Source: an uncultured Oscillospiraceae bacterium (GTDB taxonomy: Bacteria > Bacillota > Clostridia > Oscillospirales > Oscillospiraceae). From it: a DNA stretch of 60,303 bases. The DNA is taken from the NCBI GenBank assembly GCA_947581795.1, contig CANPVS010000015.1:1-60303 (forward strand). The letters are read 5' to 3'. Shown one piece after another: positions 7,901 through 15,391 of the stretch. Position numbers and translations under genes: made by a program. Below the pieces are notes generated by a model. That model saw nothing but the letters and a program-made list of their open reading frames with translations. It had not been told where the DNA came from and ran no database searches. Within the stretch, counting starts at the first letter, position 1. Every line of letters begins with the position of its first letter.

Positions 7901-8602
7901 ATGGAGGGGACGGAGCTGTATGAGACCCTGGCGGCGGCCGCCGTCCGGGGGTTTGCCCTGCGGGAGGGCCGCGCCCTGCCGGGAACGTTGGGGGAAAAGA
8001 CCCTGGAGGAGCTGACAGAGGACGATATAACGGCGCTGCTGGACCTGGGGCGCGCCTGGGGCGTGAAGCTGTACCGCTTCAAGCGGGGCCACGAGACACT
8101 TCCCCGGGTGAAGCAGATCCTGGGCTTTCTCCGGGGCGTCCGGCCGGAGAGCCTGCTGGACGTGGGCAGCGGCCGGGGCGTGTTCCTCTTCCCCTTTCTG
8201 GACGGGTTTCCCGGCGTGCCGGTGACCAGCCTTGACCTGCTGGACTACCGGGTCGCTTTCCTGGAGGACATCCGCCGGGGCGGCGTGGACCGGCTCACGG
8301 CGATGGAGGCGGACATCTGTGCCTGCCGGCTGCCGGCCAAGAGCGCGGACGTGGTGACCATGCTGGAGGTGCTGGAACACATCCCGGATGTGCAGGCCGC
8401 CGTCACGGCGGCGGTGCGCATCGCCCGGCGGTATGTGGCCGTGACGGTGCCCAGCAAGGAGGACGACAACCCGGAGCACATCCACCTGCTCACCAAGCAG
8501 GTTTTGACGGAGCTTTTTGCCAACGCCGGCTGTGACCGGCTGCATTTCGGCGGCGTGCCGGGCCACCTTATCCTAACCGCCGCTGTGGGAGAGGAGGCAT
8601 AG
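7901..8602 (+). CDS. Class I SAM-dependent methyltransferase, first gene of the RNA-repair run
   Basis: A 233-residue Rossmann methyltransferase. The SAM loop is LLDVGSGRGVF (residues 85-95), the acidic end of strand 2 is SLDLLD, and motif IV/post-I reads MLEVLEHIPD (154-163). The start ATG at 7901 follows GGAAGGGAG and is preferred to the upstream frame extension. It is separated by 2 bases from an RNA ligase gene, which is followed by an overlapping HD-kinase gene, so all three must be cotranscribed. The substrate is not visible. Context suggests RNA-end or tRNA modification, like Hen1 in Pnkp-Hen1 RNA repair. Its E-x-x-E-H also occurs in ordinary methyltransferases, and the later histidines are spaced differently from Hen1. 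Confidence 0.85.
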   Translation: MEGTELYETLAAAAVRGFALREGRALPGTLGEKTLEELTEDDITALLDLGRAWGVKLYRFKRGHETLPRVKQILGFLRGVRPESLLDVGSGRGVFLFPFLDGFPGVPVTSLDLLDYRVAFLEDIRRGGVDRLTAMEADICACRLPAKSADVVTMLEVLEHIPDVQAAVTAAVRIARRYVAVTVPSKEDDNPEHIHLLTKQVLTELFANAGCDRLHFGGVPGHLILTAAVGEEA

Positions 8603-8604
8603 CC

Positions 8605-9423
8605 GTGGACCTGATTAAATACCCCCGCACGCCCCATTTGGAGGGCTCCCGGCTCCAGCCGGGGGACGAGGACCTGAGCCAGATCCCCTTTGAGGTCATC
8701 GCCGGGCGGCACCTGGTGGTGGAGGAGAAGTGCGACGGGGCCAACTCGGCTATCTCCTTCGACGAGCGGGGCGAGCTGCTCCTCCAGAGCCGGGGCCACT
8801 ATCTGACCGGCGGCTGGCGGGAGCGGCATTATAACTTAATGAAACAGTGGGCCGGCGTCCTGCGGGACGGGCTCTGGGCCGTGCTGGGGGACCGGTATAT
8901 CATGTACGGCGAGTGGATGTACGCCAAGCACACGGTGTACTATGACCGGCTGCCTCACTACTTTTTGGAGTTCGACATCCTGGACCGGGAGACCGGCCGG
9001 TTCCTGGACACCCCCACCCGGCACGCCATGCTGGCGGGGCTGTCGGTGGTGTCCGTGCCGGTGCTGGCGGAGGGGGCGTTCACCGATAAGGAAAAACTGC
9101 TGGCCCTGCTGGGCCCGTCCAGCTATATCAGCGGCGAGAGCCACCTGGACGCGCTGCGGCAGGCCAGCCGGAAGCTGGGCCTGGATGAGGAGCGGCAGGT
9201 CCGGGAGACAGACCCCCTGCCCCTCATGGAGGGGCTGTACATCAAAGTGGAAGAAGGCGGCGCGGTGACGGACCGGATGAAGTTCGTCCGGCCCACCTTT
9301 TATCAGGCGGTGCAGCTTTCCGAGTCCCATTGGCAGAGCCGGCCCATCGTGCCCAACGGGCTGGCTGTGCCGGTGGAGTCGCTGTTTGGCGGTGAAGACC
9401 ATGGCGCTGAGCATCTCTCCTGA
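8605..9423 (+). CDS. ATP-dependent RNA ligase family protein
   Basis: A 272-residue nucleotidyltransferase-superfamily ligase. Motif I EKCDGAN (K42 the expected AMP-lysine, K-x-D-G) is followed by LQSRG, motif III MYGEWMYAKHTVYY, motif IIIa YFLEFDILD, motif IV EGLYIKVE and motif V DRMKFVRP, in the right order. The size and the R-G-H after motif I fit small Rnl-type RNA ligases, and no OB or DNA-ligase domains are present. It begins at a GTG 2 bases after the methyltransferase stop, behind GAGGAGG. The next gene, an HD plus kinase protein, would supply the 5'-phosphate and clean 2',3' ends that such a ligase needs. Confidence 0.86.
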   Translation: MDLIKYPRTPHLEGSRLQPGDEDLSQIPFEVIAGRHLVVEEKCDGANSAISFDERGELLLQSRGHYLTGGWRERHYNLMKQWAGVLRDGLWAVLGDRYIMYGEWMYAKHTVYYDRLPHYFLEFDILDRETGRFLDTPTRHAMLAGLSVVSVPVLAEGAFTDKEKLLALLGPSSYISGESHLDALRQASRKLGLDEERQVRETDPLPLMEGLYIKVEEGGAVTDRMKFVRPTFYQAVQLSESHWQSRPIVPNGLAVPVESLFGGEDHGAEHLS

Positions 9424-10513
9424 GGCCCTGGAACCGGCGCTGGCGGACCTCGCGGGCGTACGGCAGGACCCGGCATATCACAGGGAGGGGGACGCCCTGA
9501 CCCACACCCGCCTGGTGATGGAGCGCATGGCCCGGCAGCCGTCCTTCCTGGCGCTGGACGGGGACAGCCGGGCGCTGCTGCTGGCCGCCGCCGCGCTCCA
9601 CGACCTGGGCAAGGCCCGGCGCACCGTGTGGGAGGACGGCCGCTGGACCGCCCCCGGCCACAGCGCCGCCGGCGCGAAGATGGCCCGGGAGCTGCTGATG
9701 ACCCAGATGGGCCTGGCCGGCACGCCGGAGGCCCTGTGCCTGCGGGAGGCGGTCTGCCGGCTGGTCCGGTGGCATATGCGGCCGCTGCATATCTTTGAAA
9801 AGGACGACCCGGCCCGGGACCTGCGGCGAATGGCGTCAGCGGGAGAGCTCACGGACCTGTTCACCCTGGAGAAGCTGGCGGTGCTGGCGGAGGCGGATAT
9901 CCGGGGCCGGGTCTGTGCCGACCAGGCGGAGCTGCTGGAGGACGTGGCGCTGTTCCGGGCGCTGGCGGAGGAGGCCGGCTGTCTGCGGGGCCCCTTCCCC
10001 TACCCGGACGGATACAGCCGCTGGGCGGACCTGAACGGCCGGGCGGCGGCGCCCGGCCAGCGGGTATATGATCCCGCCTGGGGCACGGTGATCATGGTGA
10101 GCGGCCTGCCCGGCACCGGCAAGGACGCCTATATCGCCGCCCATCACGGGGACCTGCCCATGGTGTCCCTGGACCAGGTGCGCCGGGAGACGGGGGCGGC
10201 CCCCGACGACGGAGGCGGCGCGGTGCTCCACACGGCCCGGGAGCGGGCCCGGGCGCTTCTGCGGGCGAAGAGGCCCTTCGTGTTCAACGCCACCAACCTG
10301 TCCCCCGCCAACCGGGGCCGGTGGATAGAGCTGTTCCACCGCTACGGCGCGTCGGTGCGGGTGGAGTATCTGGAGACCGGCTGGGAGGAACGGCGGCGCC
10401 GGAACCTGTCCCGGCGGGACAGCGTGCCGGAGAGCACCGTGGCCCGGATGCTGCGCAGCTTCTCCCCGCCCCTGCCCGGCGAGGCGGAGGATGTGCGCTG
10501 GATATGCGTATAG
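9401..10513 (+). CDS. HD-domain phosphoesterase fused to a P-loop polynucleotide kinase (HD-Pnk type)
   Basis: About 370 residues in two parts. Residues 20-195 are an HD domain: H35, ALHDLGKARRT with H67-D68, the distal W-H-M-R-P-L-H, and ADIRGR. Residues 225-370 are a P-loop kinase with GLPGTGKDAY (235-244), SLDQVRRETG, an NATN motif and an Arg-rich lid, RRRRNLSRRD. This order matches HD-Pnk, an RNA/DNA end-healing enzyme described from Runella with an HD 2',3'-phosphoesterase and a 5'-OH kinase. It overlaps the ligase gene by 23 bases. Starts at 9386 (TTG) or 9392 (GTG) are also possible; ATG 9401 is the most conservative. A weak hairpin (10519-10544) follows. Confidence 0.84.
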   Translation: MALSISPEALEPALADLAGVRQDPAYHREGDALTHTRLVMERMARQPSFLALDGDSRALLLAAAALHDLGKARRTVWEDGRWTAPGHSAAGAKMARELLMTQMGLAGTPEALCLREAVCRLVRWHMRPLHIFEKDDPARDLRRMASAGELTDLFTLEKLAVLAEADIRGRVCADQAELLEDVALFRALAEEAGCLRGPFPYPDGYSRWADLNGRAAAPGQRVYDPAWGTVIMVSGLPGTGKDAYIAAHHGDLPMVSLDQVRRETGAAPDDGGGAVLHTARERARALLRAKRPFVFNATNLSPANRGRWIELFHRYGASVRVEYLETGWEERRRRNLSRRDSVPESTVARMLRSFSPPLPGEAEDVRWICV

Positions 10514-10518
10514 GAATA

Positions 10519-10544
10519 GGGCGCGATGCGAAAGCACCGCGCCC
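10519..10544 (+). terminator. Hairpin after the HD-kinase gene
   Basis: GGGCGCGATGC and GCACCGCGCCC with one mismatch around GAAA; the T-tract is poor, so termination may be partial and read-through into 10714 is possible. Confidence 0.55.
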
Positions 10545-10558
10545 TGTTGACTCTGCGG

Positions 10559-10667
10559 TTTATAAATTTTCTGAAAAACCGGTCCATTCCCCCTTTTTTC
10601 GCTTTCGTCCGTCCCATCCACCGCTGGACTTCTCCCGCCCGCCATGCTAGAATAATGACACAAAATC
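10559..10667 (+). promoter_or_regulatory. Promoter element, copy B, before the HTH-kinase pair
   Basis: The second copy of the element at 7754-7861, with identical blocks at 10559-10578 and 10623-10635 and a near-identical block at 10648-10667. TGGACT (10625) and TAGAAT (10648) again stand 17 bp apart. The stretch between the blocks differs, so the retained parts look functional. Confidence 0.65.
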
Positions 10668-10713
10668 GCATCAAGAGCGAAACCAGGCAGGCGCCTGACC
10701 GGGAGGGACGAAT

Positions 10714-11118
10714 ATGAGGAGCACACAGCAGCTTTTGAACCAGCTGCGGGAACGGGAGGAATCGGACCTGGGGTTTTTGCAGGACCCCGAGTTTGCCTGT
10801 CCGCCCGTGGCCATCTACATGGCCGGGCTGCTGGTCGAGCGGCACATGACCGCCAAGGAGGCCATCCAGGCCCTGGGCCTGGACAAGTCCTACGGCTATC
10901 AGCTGTTCAACGGCACCCGCCGCCCCACCCGGACCATGCTCATCCGCCTGGCGGCGCTGCTGGGGCTGGACCTGGCTGAGACGGACCGGCTCCTGCAGAT
11001 CGGGGGCAAGCCCCCTCTGTACCCCCGCGTCCGGGAGGACGCGGCGGCCATATTCGCCATAGAGAAGCGTCTGCCCCTGGAAAAGCTGGACGCCCTGCTT
11101 GAGGCGGCACATGGATGA
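10714..11118 (+). CDS. Helix-turn-helix protein paired with a Ser/Thr kinase
   Basis: A 134-residue XRE-like protein. The HTH is near residues 35-90 (VERHMTAKEAIQALGLDKSYGYQLFNGTRRPTRTMLIRLAALLGL). Its tail (AIEKRLPLEKLDALLEAAHG) overlaps the kinase gene by 8 bases, showing translational coupling. The start follows GGGAGGGACGAAT. It carries the same upstream element as the RNA-repair operon, so it may regulate that operon, itself, or both (inference). It could also be a kinase substrate or partner; HTH-kinase pairs of this kind occur in clostridia. Confidence 0.8.
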   Translation: MRSTQQLLNQLREREESDLGFLQDPEFACPPVAIYMAGLLVERHMTAKEAIQALGLDKSYGYQLFNGTRRPTRTMLIRLAALLGLDLAETDRLLQIGGKPPLYPRVREDAAAIFAIEKRLPLEKLDALLEAAHG

Positions 11119-12439
11119 GTTCGGCGGCGCCTATGAGGTCCTCCGGTGCCTGAAGGAGAGCGGGTCCCAGCGGACGTATCTTCTGGAGAAACGGGGGGAG
11201 CCCTGGCGGCGGTTCGTCTGCAAGCAGGCCTCCGGCGCGGATGCCACCCTGCTGCGGCAGGAATATGAGATCCTGCGCGCGCTGCCCGACGGGCCCAAGA
11301 CGCTGGAGTTTCGGGAGAAGGACGGGACATGCAGCCTGCTACGGGACTATGTGCCCGGCGTCACCCTGGAGGAGCTCATCCGGCGGGACGGCGCCCTGCC
11401 GGCGCCGGAAGCGGCCCGGCTGGGCATAAAGCTGTGCGACGCGCTGGGTCCTCTGCACGCCATGTCGCCGCCGGTCATCCACCGGGACCTGAAGCCGGAG
11501 AACATCCTGCTCACGGAGATGGGCCGGGTCCGGCTCATCGACTTCAGTGCCGCCCGCACCTATAAGCCCGGGCAGGGGGAGGACACCACCTACCTGGGGA
11601 CAAAGGGCTACGCCGCCCCGGAGCAGTACGGCTCCGGCCAGACGGACGCGCGCACGGACATCTTCGCCCTGGGCAAGGTGCTGATCTTTGCCCTGGCGGG
11701 GGACTACGCGGACACGCCGCCCCGGCTCACCGGTCGGGACAGGGCCCTGGAGCGCATCCTGGACCGGTGCTGCGCCTATGACCCCGCCCGGCGCTGGCTG
11801 GACACGGCGAAACTGAAAAAGGCGCTGGAACGGTATCTGGCCCGCCGGGCCCTGCCGGTCCGGGGCATGCTGGCGGCGGCCTGCGCGGTACTGGCGCTGT
11901 GCGCGGGGGCCTTCTGGGGCGGCTATGCGCTGGGCCTGCGGGCCCCGGCGCCCATGCCGTCCGCCCTGTCCTCCGGCTGGGACCCCTTCCTCCGGGAGGA
12001 GAACGTGACCGACATCGTCCGCCTGGCGGACAAGGAGGATTGGCCCGGCTTGGCCGCGGCCTGTGAACAGCTGGTCACGTCCCTGATCGGGGACCCCATG
12101 ATCGCGGGCACGGAGCCCGTAGCCTTCTGGGAGATGGACGAGGGGGCGCTGGCGGAGTATTACCAGAGCCGCCAGGGTTATGAGTTCATCGCCGACGACC
12201 TGGCCTATGGGGACGGCCTGGCCGCGGGCCGTCTGGGGACTTACGAGGCCGTCATGCCCGCTTTTGCCCTGCGGCTCAGGTCCACCATCGATTACGTCTT
12301 CACCGACGAGGCGGGCAGCACCCAGTCCAGCGCCCTGCACATGCTGGTGGCGGAGGGGGACGACCGGAACATCGACGGCTGCGTCCTGGAGATCATCGGC
12401 GCGCTGAACAGCGCCCTGGAGCAGGCCCCGGCCCCATAA
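11111..12439 (+). CDS. Membrane-anchored Ser/Thr protein kinase (Hanks type)
   Basis: A 442-residue protein. Residues 7-245 are the kinase domain: a degenerate Gly loop (LKESGSQRTY), FVCKQ with K38, HRDLKPEN (124-131) as the catalytic loop, DFSAAR in place of DFG-x-x-R (144-149), and GYAAPEQYGSG as the APE region. A single membrane helix lies at about 253-275 (MLAAACAVLALCAGAFWGGYALG), followed by an extracellular domain of about 165 residues of unknown fold. DFS instead of DFG is seen in other bacterial kinases, so loss of activity should not be assumed. It is coupled to the HTH gene by an 8-base overlap; ATG 11111 with GAGG upstream is preferred over the TTG at 11099. Confidence 0.88.
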   Translation: MDEFGGAYEVLRCLKESGSQRTYLLEKRGEPWRRFVCKQASGADATLLRQEYEILRALPDGPKTLEFREKDGTCSLLRDYVPGVTLEELIRRDGALPAPEAARLGIKLCDALGPLHAMSPPVIHRDLKPENILLTEMGRVRLIDFSAARTYKPGQGEDTTYLGTKGYAAPEQYGSGQTDARTDIFALGKVLIFALAGDYADTPPRLTGRDRALERILDRCCAYDPARRWLDTAKLKKALERYLARRALPVRGMLAAACAVLALCAGAFWGGYALGLRAPAPMPSALSSGWDPFLREENVTDIVRLADKEDWPGLAAACEQLVTSLIGDPMIAGTEPVAFWEMDEGALAEYYQSRQGYEFIADDLAYGDGLAAGRLGTYEAVMPAFALRLRSTIDYVFTDEAGSTQSSALHMLVAEGDDRNIDGCVLEIIGALNSALEQAPAP

Positions 12440-12456
12440 AGTGTGCGGCGCTGCAC
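12440..12456 (+). terminator. Weak hairpin after the kinase gene
   Basis: GTGTGC and GCACAC with a short T-rich tail (CCCTTTTCC). Confidence 0.45.
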
Positions 12457-12478
12457 ACCCTTTTCCGGCTGTATTTTG

Positions 12479-12521
12479 CTATAATCATTTCCGGCGGACA
12501 GAGCTTTGTCCGCCGGAAATT
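12479..12521 (+). promoter_or_regulatory. -10 box followed by a strong 5'UTR hairpin
   Basis: TATAAT at 12479 is followed directly by a 12-bp-arm hairpin (TTTCCGGCGGACA around AGCTT, 12489-12519) ending in AAATTTT. It looks like a terminator placed between a promoter and the secreted-protein gene, so it may be a leader attenuator or the true end of the kinase transcript. Confidence 0.45.
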
Positions 12522-12544
12522 TTACCGGAAACGAGGTCGCGGAG

Positions 12545-13498
12545 ATGAAGTACAGAAATATTTTGGCCATGCTGCTGGCCCTGTGCCTGCTGGCGGGTCT
12601 TGGCGGCACGGCGCTGGCCGACGCGCCGGAGGACGAGGCGTTGCAGGAGTACGCCGTCGCCGGCGTGGGGACCATTTCCCTTCCCAAGGGCTGGACGGTG
12701 GACGCCGGCGCGGTGGAGCAGCCGCTGCCCATGAGCTACGCGGATCTTTACAGCGGCGAGATCGCCATCCACTTAAGCTGCTTCGGCGCCGACGCCTACG
12801 AGGCGGCGGGGGTGCTCCTGCCCGCGGACGTGGAGGAGTACTCCCAGCGGGATGGCGTGCGCCGGAGCGTACCGGAGGACGCCGTGTTCGACTATGACGA
12901 GGACGGCAATTACTACACAGAGTTTACCCAGGACGGCACGGTGACCTATCATGTGCTCAAGCAGGGCGAGCAGTGCATGGGCGATGTCATCCTCACCTAT
13001 CCCGAGGGGACCGAGCTGCCGGAGGGCATTTACCAGTGGATGAGCCAGGCTGTCATCGACGCGGCCGCCGAGGGACTGCACAGGTATGAGGCCGAGAACG
13101 TGGGTGTGTTCTATCTGCCCGAGGGCTGGGAGATGGAGCTGGTCACCCAGGAGGAGCCCTTCACCACCTACAGCGCCCTGTTCACTAACGGCGACCTCCA
13201 CATCGACGCCGGCCGCACCGACACCGAGGGCTACGCCCAGGCGGGAGTGTCCCTGCCCGCGGACGTGGAGGAGTTCGGCAGCCGCCCGGGCATCCGCAGC
13301 CATCTGCCGGAGGACGCCGAATTTGACTATGACGAGTATGGCAGCTATTGCGTGCAATACGTCCAGGACGGCACTGTGATCTACAACGCGCTCAAACAGG
13401 GCGACGAGGCCATGGGCAATGTGCAGGCCTCCTATCCCGAGGGGACCGAAGGCACGGAGGATGTGCCCTTCTGGATCAGCCTGGCGGTGCTCTTCTGA
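12545..13498 (+). CDS. Secreted protein with two copies of an unknown domain
   Basis: A 317-residue protein with a clear signal peptide (MKYRNILAMLLALCLLAGLGGTALA). The mature part is an internal duplication. Residues about 40-165 and 183-300 share VGTISLPKGW / VGVFYLPEGW, AGVLLPADVEEYSQRDGVRRSVPEDAVFDYDEDG / AGVSLPADVEEFGSRPGIRSHLPEDAEFDYDEYG, and VLKQGEQCMGDV / ALKQGDEAMGNV. It is acidic and lacks a lipobox and an anchor. The start is chosen by GAGG 8 bases upstream and the signal peptide. It follows the membrane kinase and could be a ligand of the kinase's outer domain (speculative). I do not recognise the family. Confidence 0.78.
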   Translation: MKYRNILAMLLALCLLAGLGGTALADAPEDEALQEYAVAGVGTISLPKGWTVDAGAVEQPLPMSYADLYSGEIAIHLSCFGADAYEAAGVLLPADVEEYSQRDGVRRSVPEDAVFDYDEDGNYYTEFTQDGTVTYHVLKQGEQCMGDVILTYPEGTELPEGIYQWMSQAVIDAAAEGLHRYEAENVGVFYLPEGWEMELVTQEEPFTTYSALFTNGDLHIDAGRTDTEGYAQAGVSLPADVEEFGSRPGIRSHLPEDAEFDYDEYGSYCVQYVQDGTVIYNALKQGDEAMGNVQASYPEGTEGTEDVPFWISLAVLF

Positions 13499-13505
13499 CA
13501 GCAAA

Positions 13506-13530
13506 GGCGCGGTGCTTTGAGCACCGCGCC
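13506..13530. terminator. Bidirectional hairpin between converging genes
   Basis: GGCGCGGTGCT and AGCACCGCGCC around TTG, followed by a CCTTTTT tail on the plus strand. Confidence 0.85.
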
Positions 13531-13547
13531 GATTCCTTTTTATGGGC

Positions 13548-14114
13548 TCACTCGCCCTTGATGTAGGCTTCCCGCTCCTTTTTGAACTGCTCCGTCTCGG
13601 CGAAGCCGCAGGAGAACATCTCCGGGCAGAAGCCCCGGTACACGCACTCCCGCACCATGCAGGAGGCCAGCTCCGGCTCCACCTTCGCCACTTCGTCCTT
13701 CACCAGCTGCCAGGCGGCCCGGGTCTCGGGGCTCGCGCAGTTGCAAAGGCGCTTGCGGCTGATGTTGATCATGGCCTGGCCGTCCGCCTCGCACTCGTGG
13801 TTCACCGGCGCGCCCTGGGGCAGCTCCGTCCGGTCCGTGCCGGTGCGGTCGGTCCGCTGGGTCTTCACAAAATGCTCGATGCCGAACTTGTGGCGCACGA
13901 AATGGACGCTGACCCAGTAGGGAAGGTCCACCCACCGCCAGGCGAATTTCAGCTTCCGGATGGGGGAGTGCTCCGCCATGATCAGCTCCCGTTTCCACTT
14001 GGAGTCAGGGTAGGAGCCCTTCGTCTTGCCGATGGTGTTCATGGTGGCGTTTTTGATGTCCTGCCAGTTGTCCTCGTGCTGGAAAAACAGTATCCTCGTA
14101 TTCAGCTCGCCCAT
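13548..14114 (-). CDS. Divergent ThyX-like flavin-dependent thymidylate synthase
   Basis: A 188-residue protein. The overall ThyX layout is present: an N-terminal HxxxxRKLKFAWRW (as in ThyX H-S-P-I-R), WVSVHFVRHKFGIEHFVKTQR, and a C-terminal MINISRKRLCNCASPETRAAWQLVKDEV. The ThyX signature R-H-R-x-x-S-x-N-x-x-S-x-R reads R-H-K-F-G-I-E-H-F-V-K-T-Q-R, so its Ser and Asn positions are changed. It may make dTMP from dUMP with FAD, or be a paralogue with another role. ATG 14114 has AGGAGG 8 bases upstream and is preferred over the ATG at 14138. It is a single gene on the minus strand. Confidence 0.65.
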   Translation of the reverse strand: MGELNTRILFFQHEDNWQDIKNATMNTIGKTKGSYPDSKWKRELIMAEHSPIRKLKFAWRWVDLPYWVSVHFVRHKFGIEHFVKTQRTDRTGTDRTELPQGAPVNHECEADGQAMINISRKRLCNCASPETRAAWQLVKDEVAKVEPELASCMVRECVYRGFCPEMFSCGFAETEQFKKEREAYIKGE

Positions 14115-14328
14115 ATCAAGAGCCTCCTGTTTGTACATTATAAACCTATCATATCACATCCCGTCCTATTTTGGTAGAGAAACCTTCCCGGGGCGCATCC
14201 GTGGGTCTCGTGATGCTCCCGGAGCGTATCCGTGCATAAAGTCCGCAAAATTCATTTTCCGATATTCGGAGATATTCAAAGAAAAACGGAGATAATCGGA
14301 GTAAACCAATATTTTTTAAAAATATTTA

Positions 14329-14357
14329 TTGACTCCCCCGGCCGGTTGTGCTATAAA
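14329..14357 (+). promoter_or_regulatory. Promoter of the rplM-rpsI operon
   Basis: TTGACT (14329-14334), a 17-bp spacer and TATAAA (14352-14357), preceded by an A/T-rich stretch that fits an UP element. A G/C-rich leader of about 70 bases separates it from rplM. Confidence 0.75.
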
Positions 14358-14430
14358 GAGTAAGCGCCTCTCAGCGGAGGGGCGCGCCAAGTCTGTCAAA
14401 ACATTATTTACGATATGCGGAGGAAAACCA

Positions 14431-14871
14431 ATGAGCACGACTATGGTGAAGCCCGCCGACGTCGTCCGTAAGTGGTACGTGATCGACGCCGCCGGCAAGC
14501 CCATGGGAAAGACCGCCGTCATCGCCGCGGACCTGCTGCGCGGCAAGCGGAAGGTGGATTACACCCCCCATGTGGACTGCGGTGACTATGTCATCATCAT
14601 CAACGCCGAGAAGGCGGTCCTGACCGGCAGAAAGCTGGAGGAGAAGTACTATCGGACCCACTCCGGCTATCCCGGCGGCCTGCACGAGACCCAGTATTCC
14701 CGCCTGATGGCCGAGAAGCCCGAACTGGCCATGCGTCTGGCCGTTCGGGGCATGCTCCAGAAGAACGCCATGGCGAAGAACCAGCTGACCCGGCTGCGCA
14801 TCTTCCGGGGCGAGGAGCACACCCACCAGGCCCAGAAGCCTGAAGCGTATGTGGAAGGAGGCAACAAGTAA
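14431..14871 (+). CDS. rplM: Ribosomal protein L13 (uL13)
   Basis: A 146-residue 50S subunit protein. It begins [27 protein letters not shown] and contains [26 protein letters not shown] and [12 protein letters not shown], all strongly conserved in L13. The start at 14431 has GGAGG at good spacing; the longer upstream frame is leader. Its stop overlaps the rpsI start by one base (TAATG), the classical rplM-rpsI pair. Confidence 0.99.
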   Translation: MSTTMVKPADVVRKWYVIDAAGKPMGKTAVIAADLLRGKRKVDYTPHVDCGDYVIIINAEKAVLTGRKLEEKYYRTHSGYPGGLHETQYSRLMAEKPELAMRLAVRGMLQKNAMAKNQLTRLRIFRGEEHTHQAQKPEAYVEGGNK

Positions 14872-15281
14872 TGGCTACCTATCAGTCCAAGCGTCCGTAC
14901 CTGTACGGCACCGGCCGGCGTAAGAGCTCCGTTGCCCGCGTCCACCTGATCCCCGGCGGCACCGGCGTCATCACCATCAACGGCCGCGGCATCGACGACT
15001 ACTTCGGTCTGGAGACCCTGAAGCTCATCGTCCGCCAGCCCCTGGTCACCACCGGCACCCTGGACAAGGTGGACATCGAGGCCACCGTCACCGGCGGCGG
15101 CGTCACCGGCCAGGCCGGCGCCATTCGCCATGGCATCGCCCGTGCCCTGCTGCAGGTCAACGAGGAGTACCGCGCGCCCCTGAAGGCCGCCGGTTTCCTG
15201 ACCCGCGACCCGCGCATGAAGGAGCGCAAGAAGTACGGCCTCAAAGCCGCCCGCCGCGCGCCTCAGTTCTCCAAGCGCTGA
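14871..15281 (+). CDS. rpsI: Ribosomal protein S9 (uS9)
   Basis: A 136-residue 30S subunit protein. It has the family marks [40 protein letters not shown] and the basic tail [17 protein letters not shown], whose final Arg contacts P-site tRNA. It is translationally coupled to rplM by a one-base overlap. Confidence 0.99.
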   Translation: MATYQSKRPYLYGTGRRKSSVARVHLIPGGTGVITINGRGIDDYFGLETLKLIVRQPLVTTGTLDKVDIEATVTGGGVTGQAGAIRHGIARALLQVNEEYRAPLKAAGFLTRDPRMKERKKYGLKAARRAPQFSKR

Positions 15282-15300
15282 GATTTTCTCAAACAGTTCA

Positions 15301-15333
15301 AGCCCCGAAGCATCCGCTTCGGGGCTTGTTTGT
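15301..15333 (+). terminator. Terminator of rplM-rpsI
   Basis: AGCCCCGAAGC and GCTTCGGGGCT around ATCC, followed by TGTTTGT. A second small hairpin, CCTCCGG-CTTCG-CCGGAGG, lies near 15360 and may serve the amylase on the other strand. Confidence 0.85.
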
Positions 15334-15391
15334 ACCATGCCCTTCTAGGGCTCATTCAAGCCTCCGGCTTCGCCGGAGGTTCTGACTCATT

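Noticed and set aside
7901-8602. Calling the methyltransferase Hen1
   Set aside because: E-x-x-E-H is present, but ordinary methyltransferases share it and the following histidines are spaced differently. Only the neighbourhood suggests a Hen1-like role.
11111-12439. Pseudokinase call because DFG reads DFS
   Set aside because: The catalytic HRDLKPEN, the Lys and the APE region are intact, and DFS occurs in active kinases.
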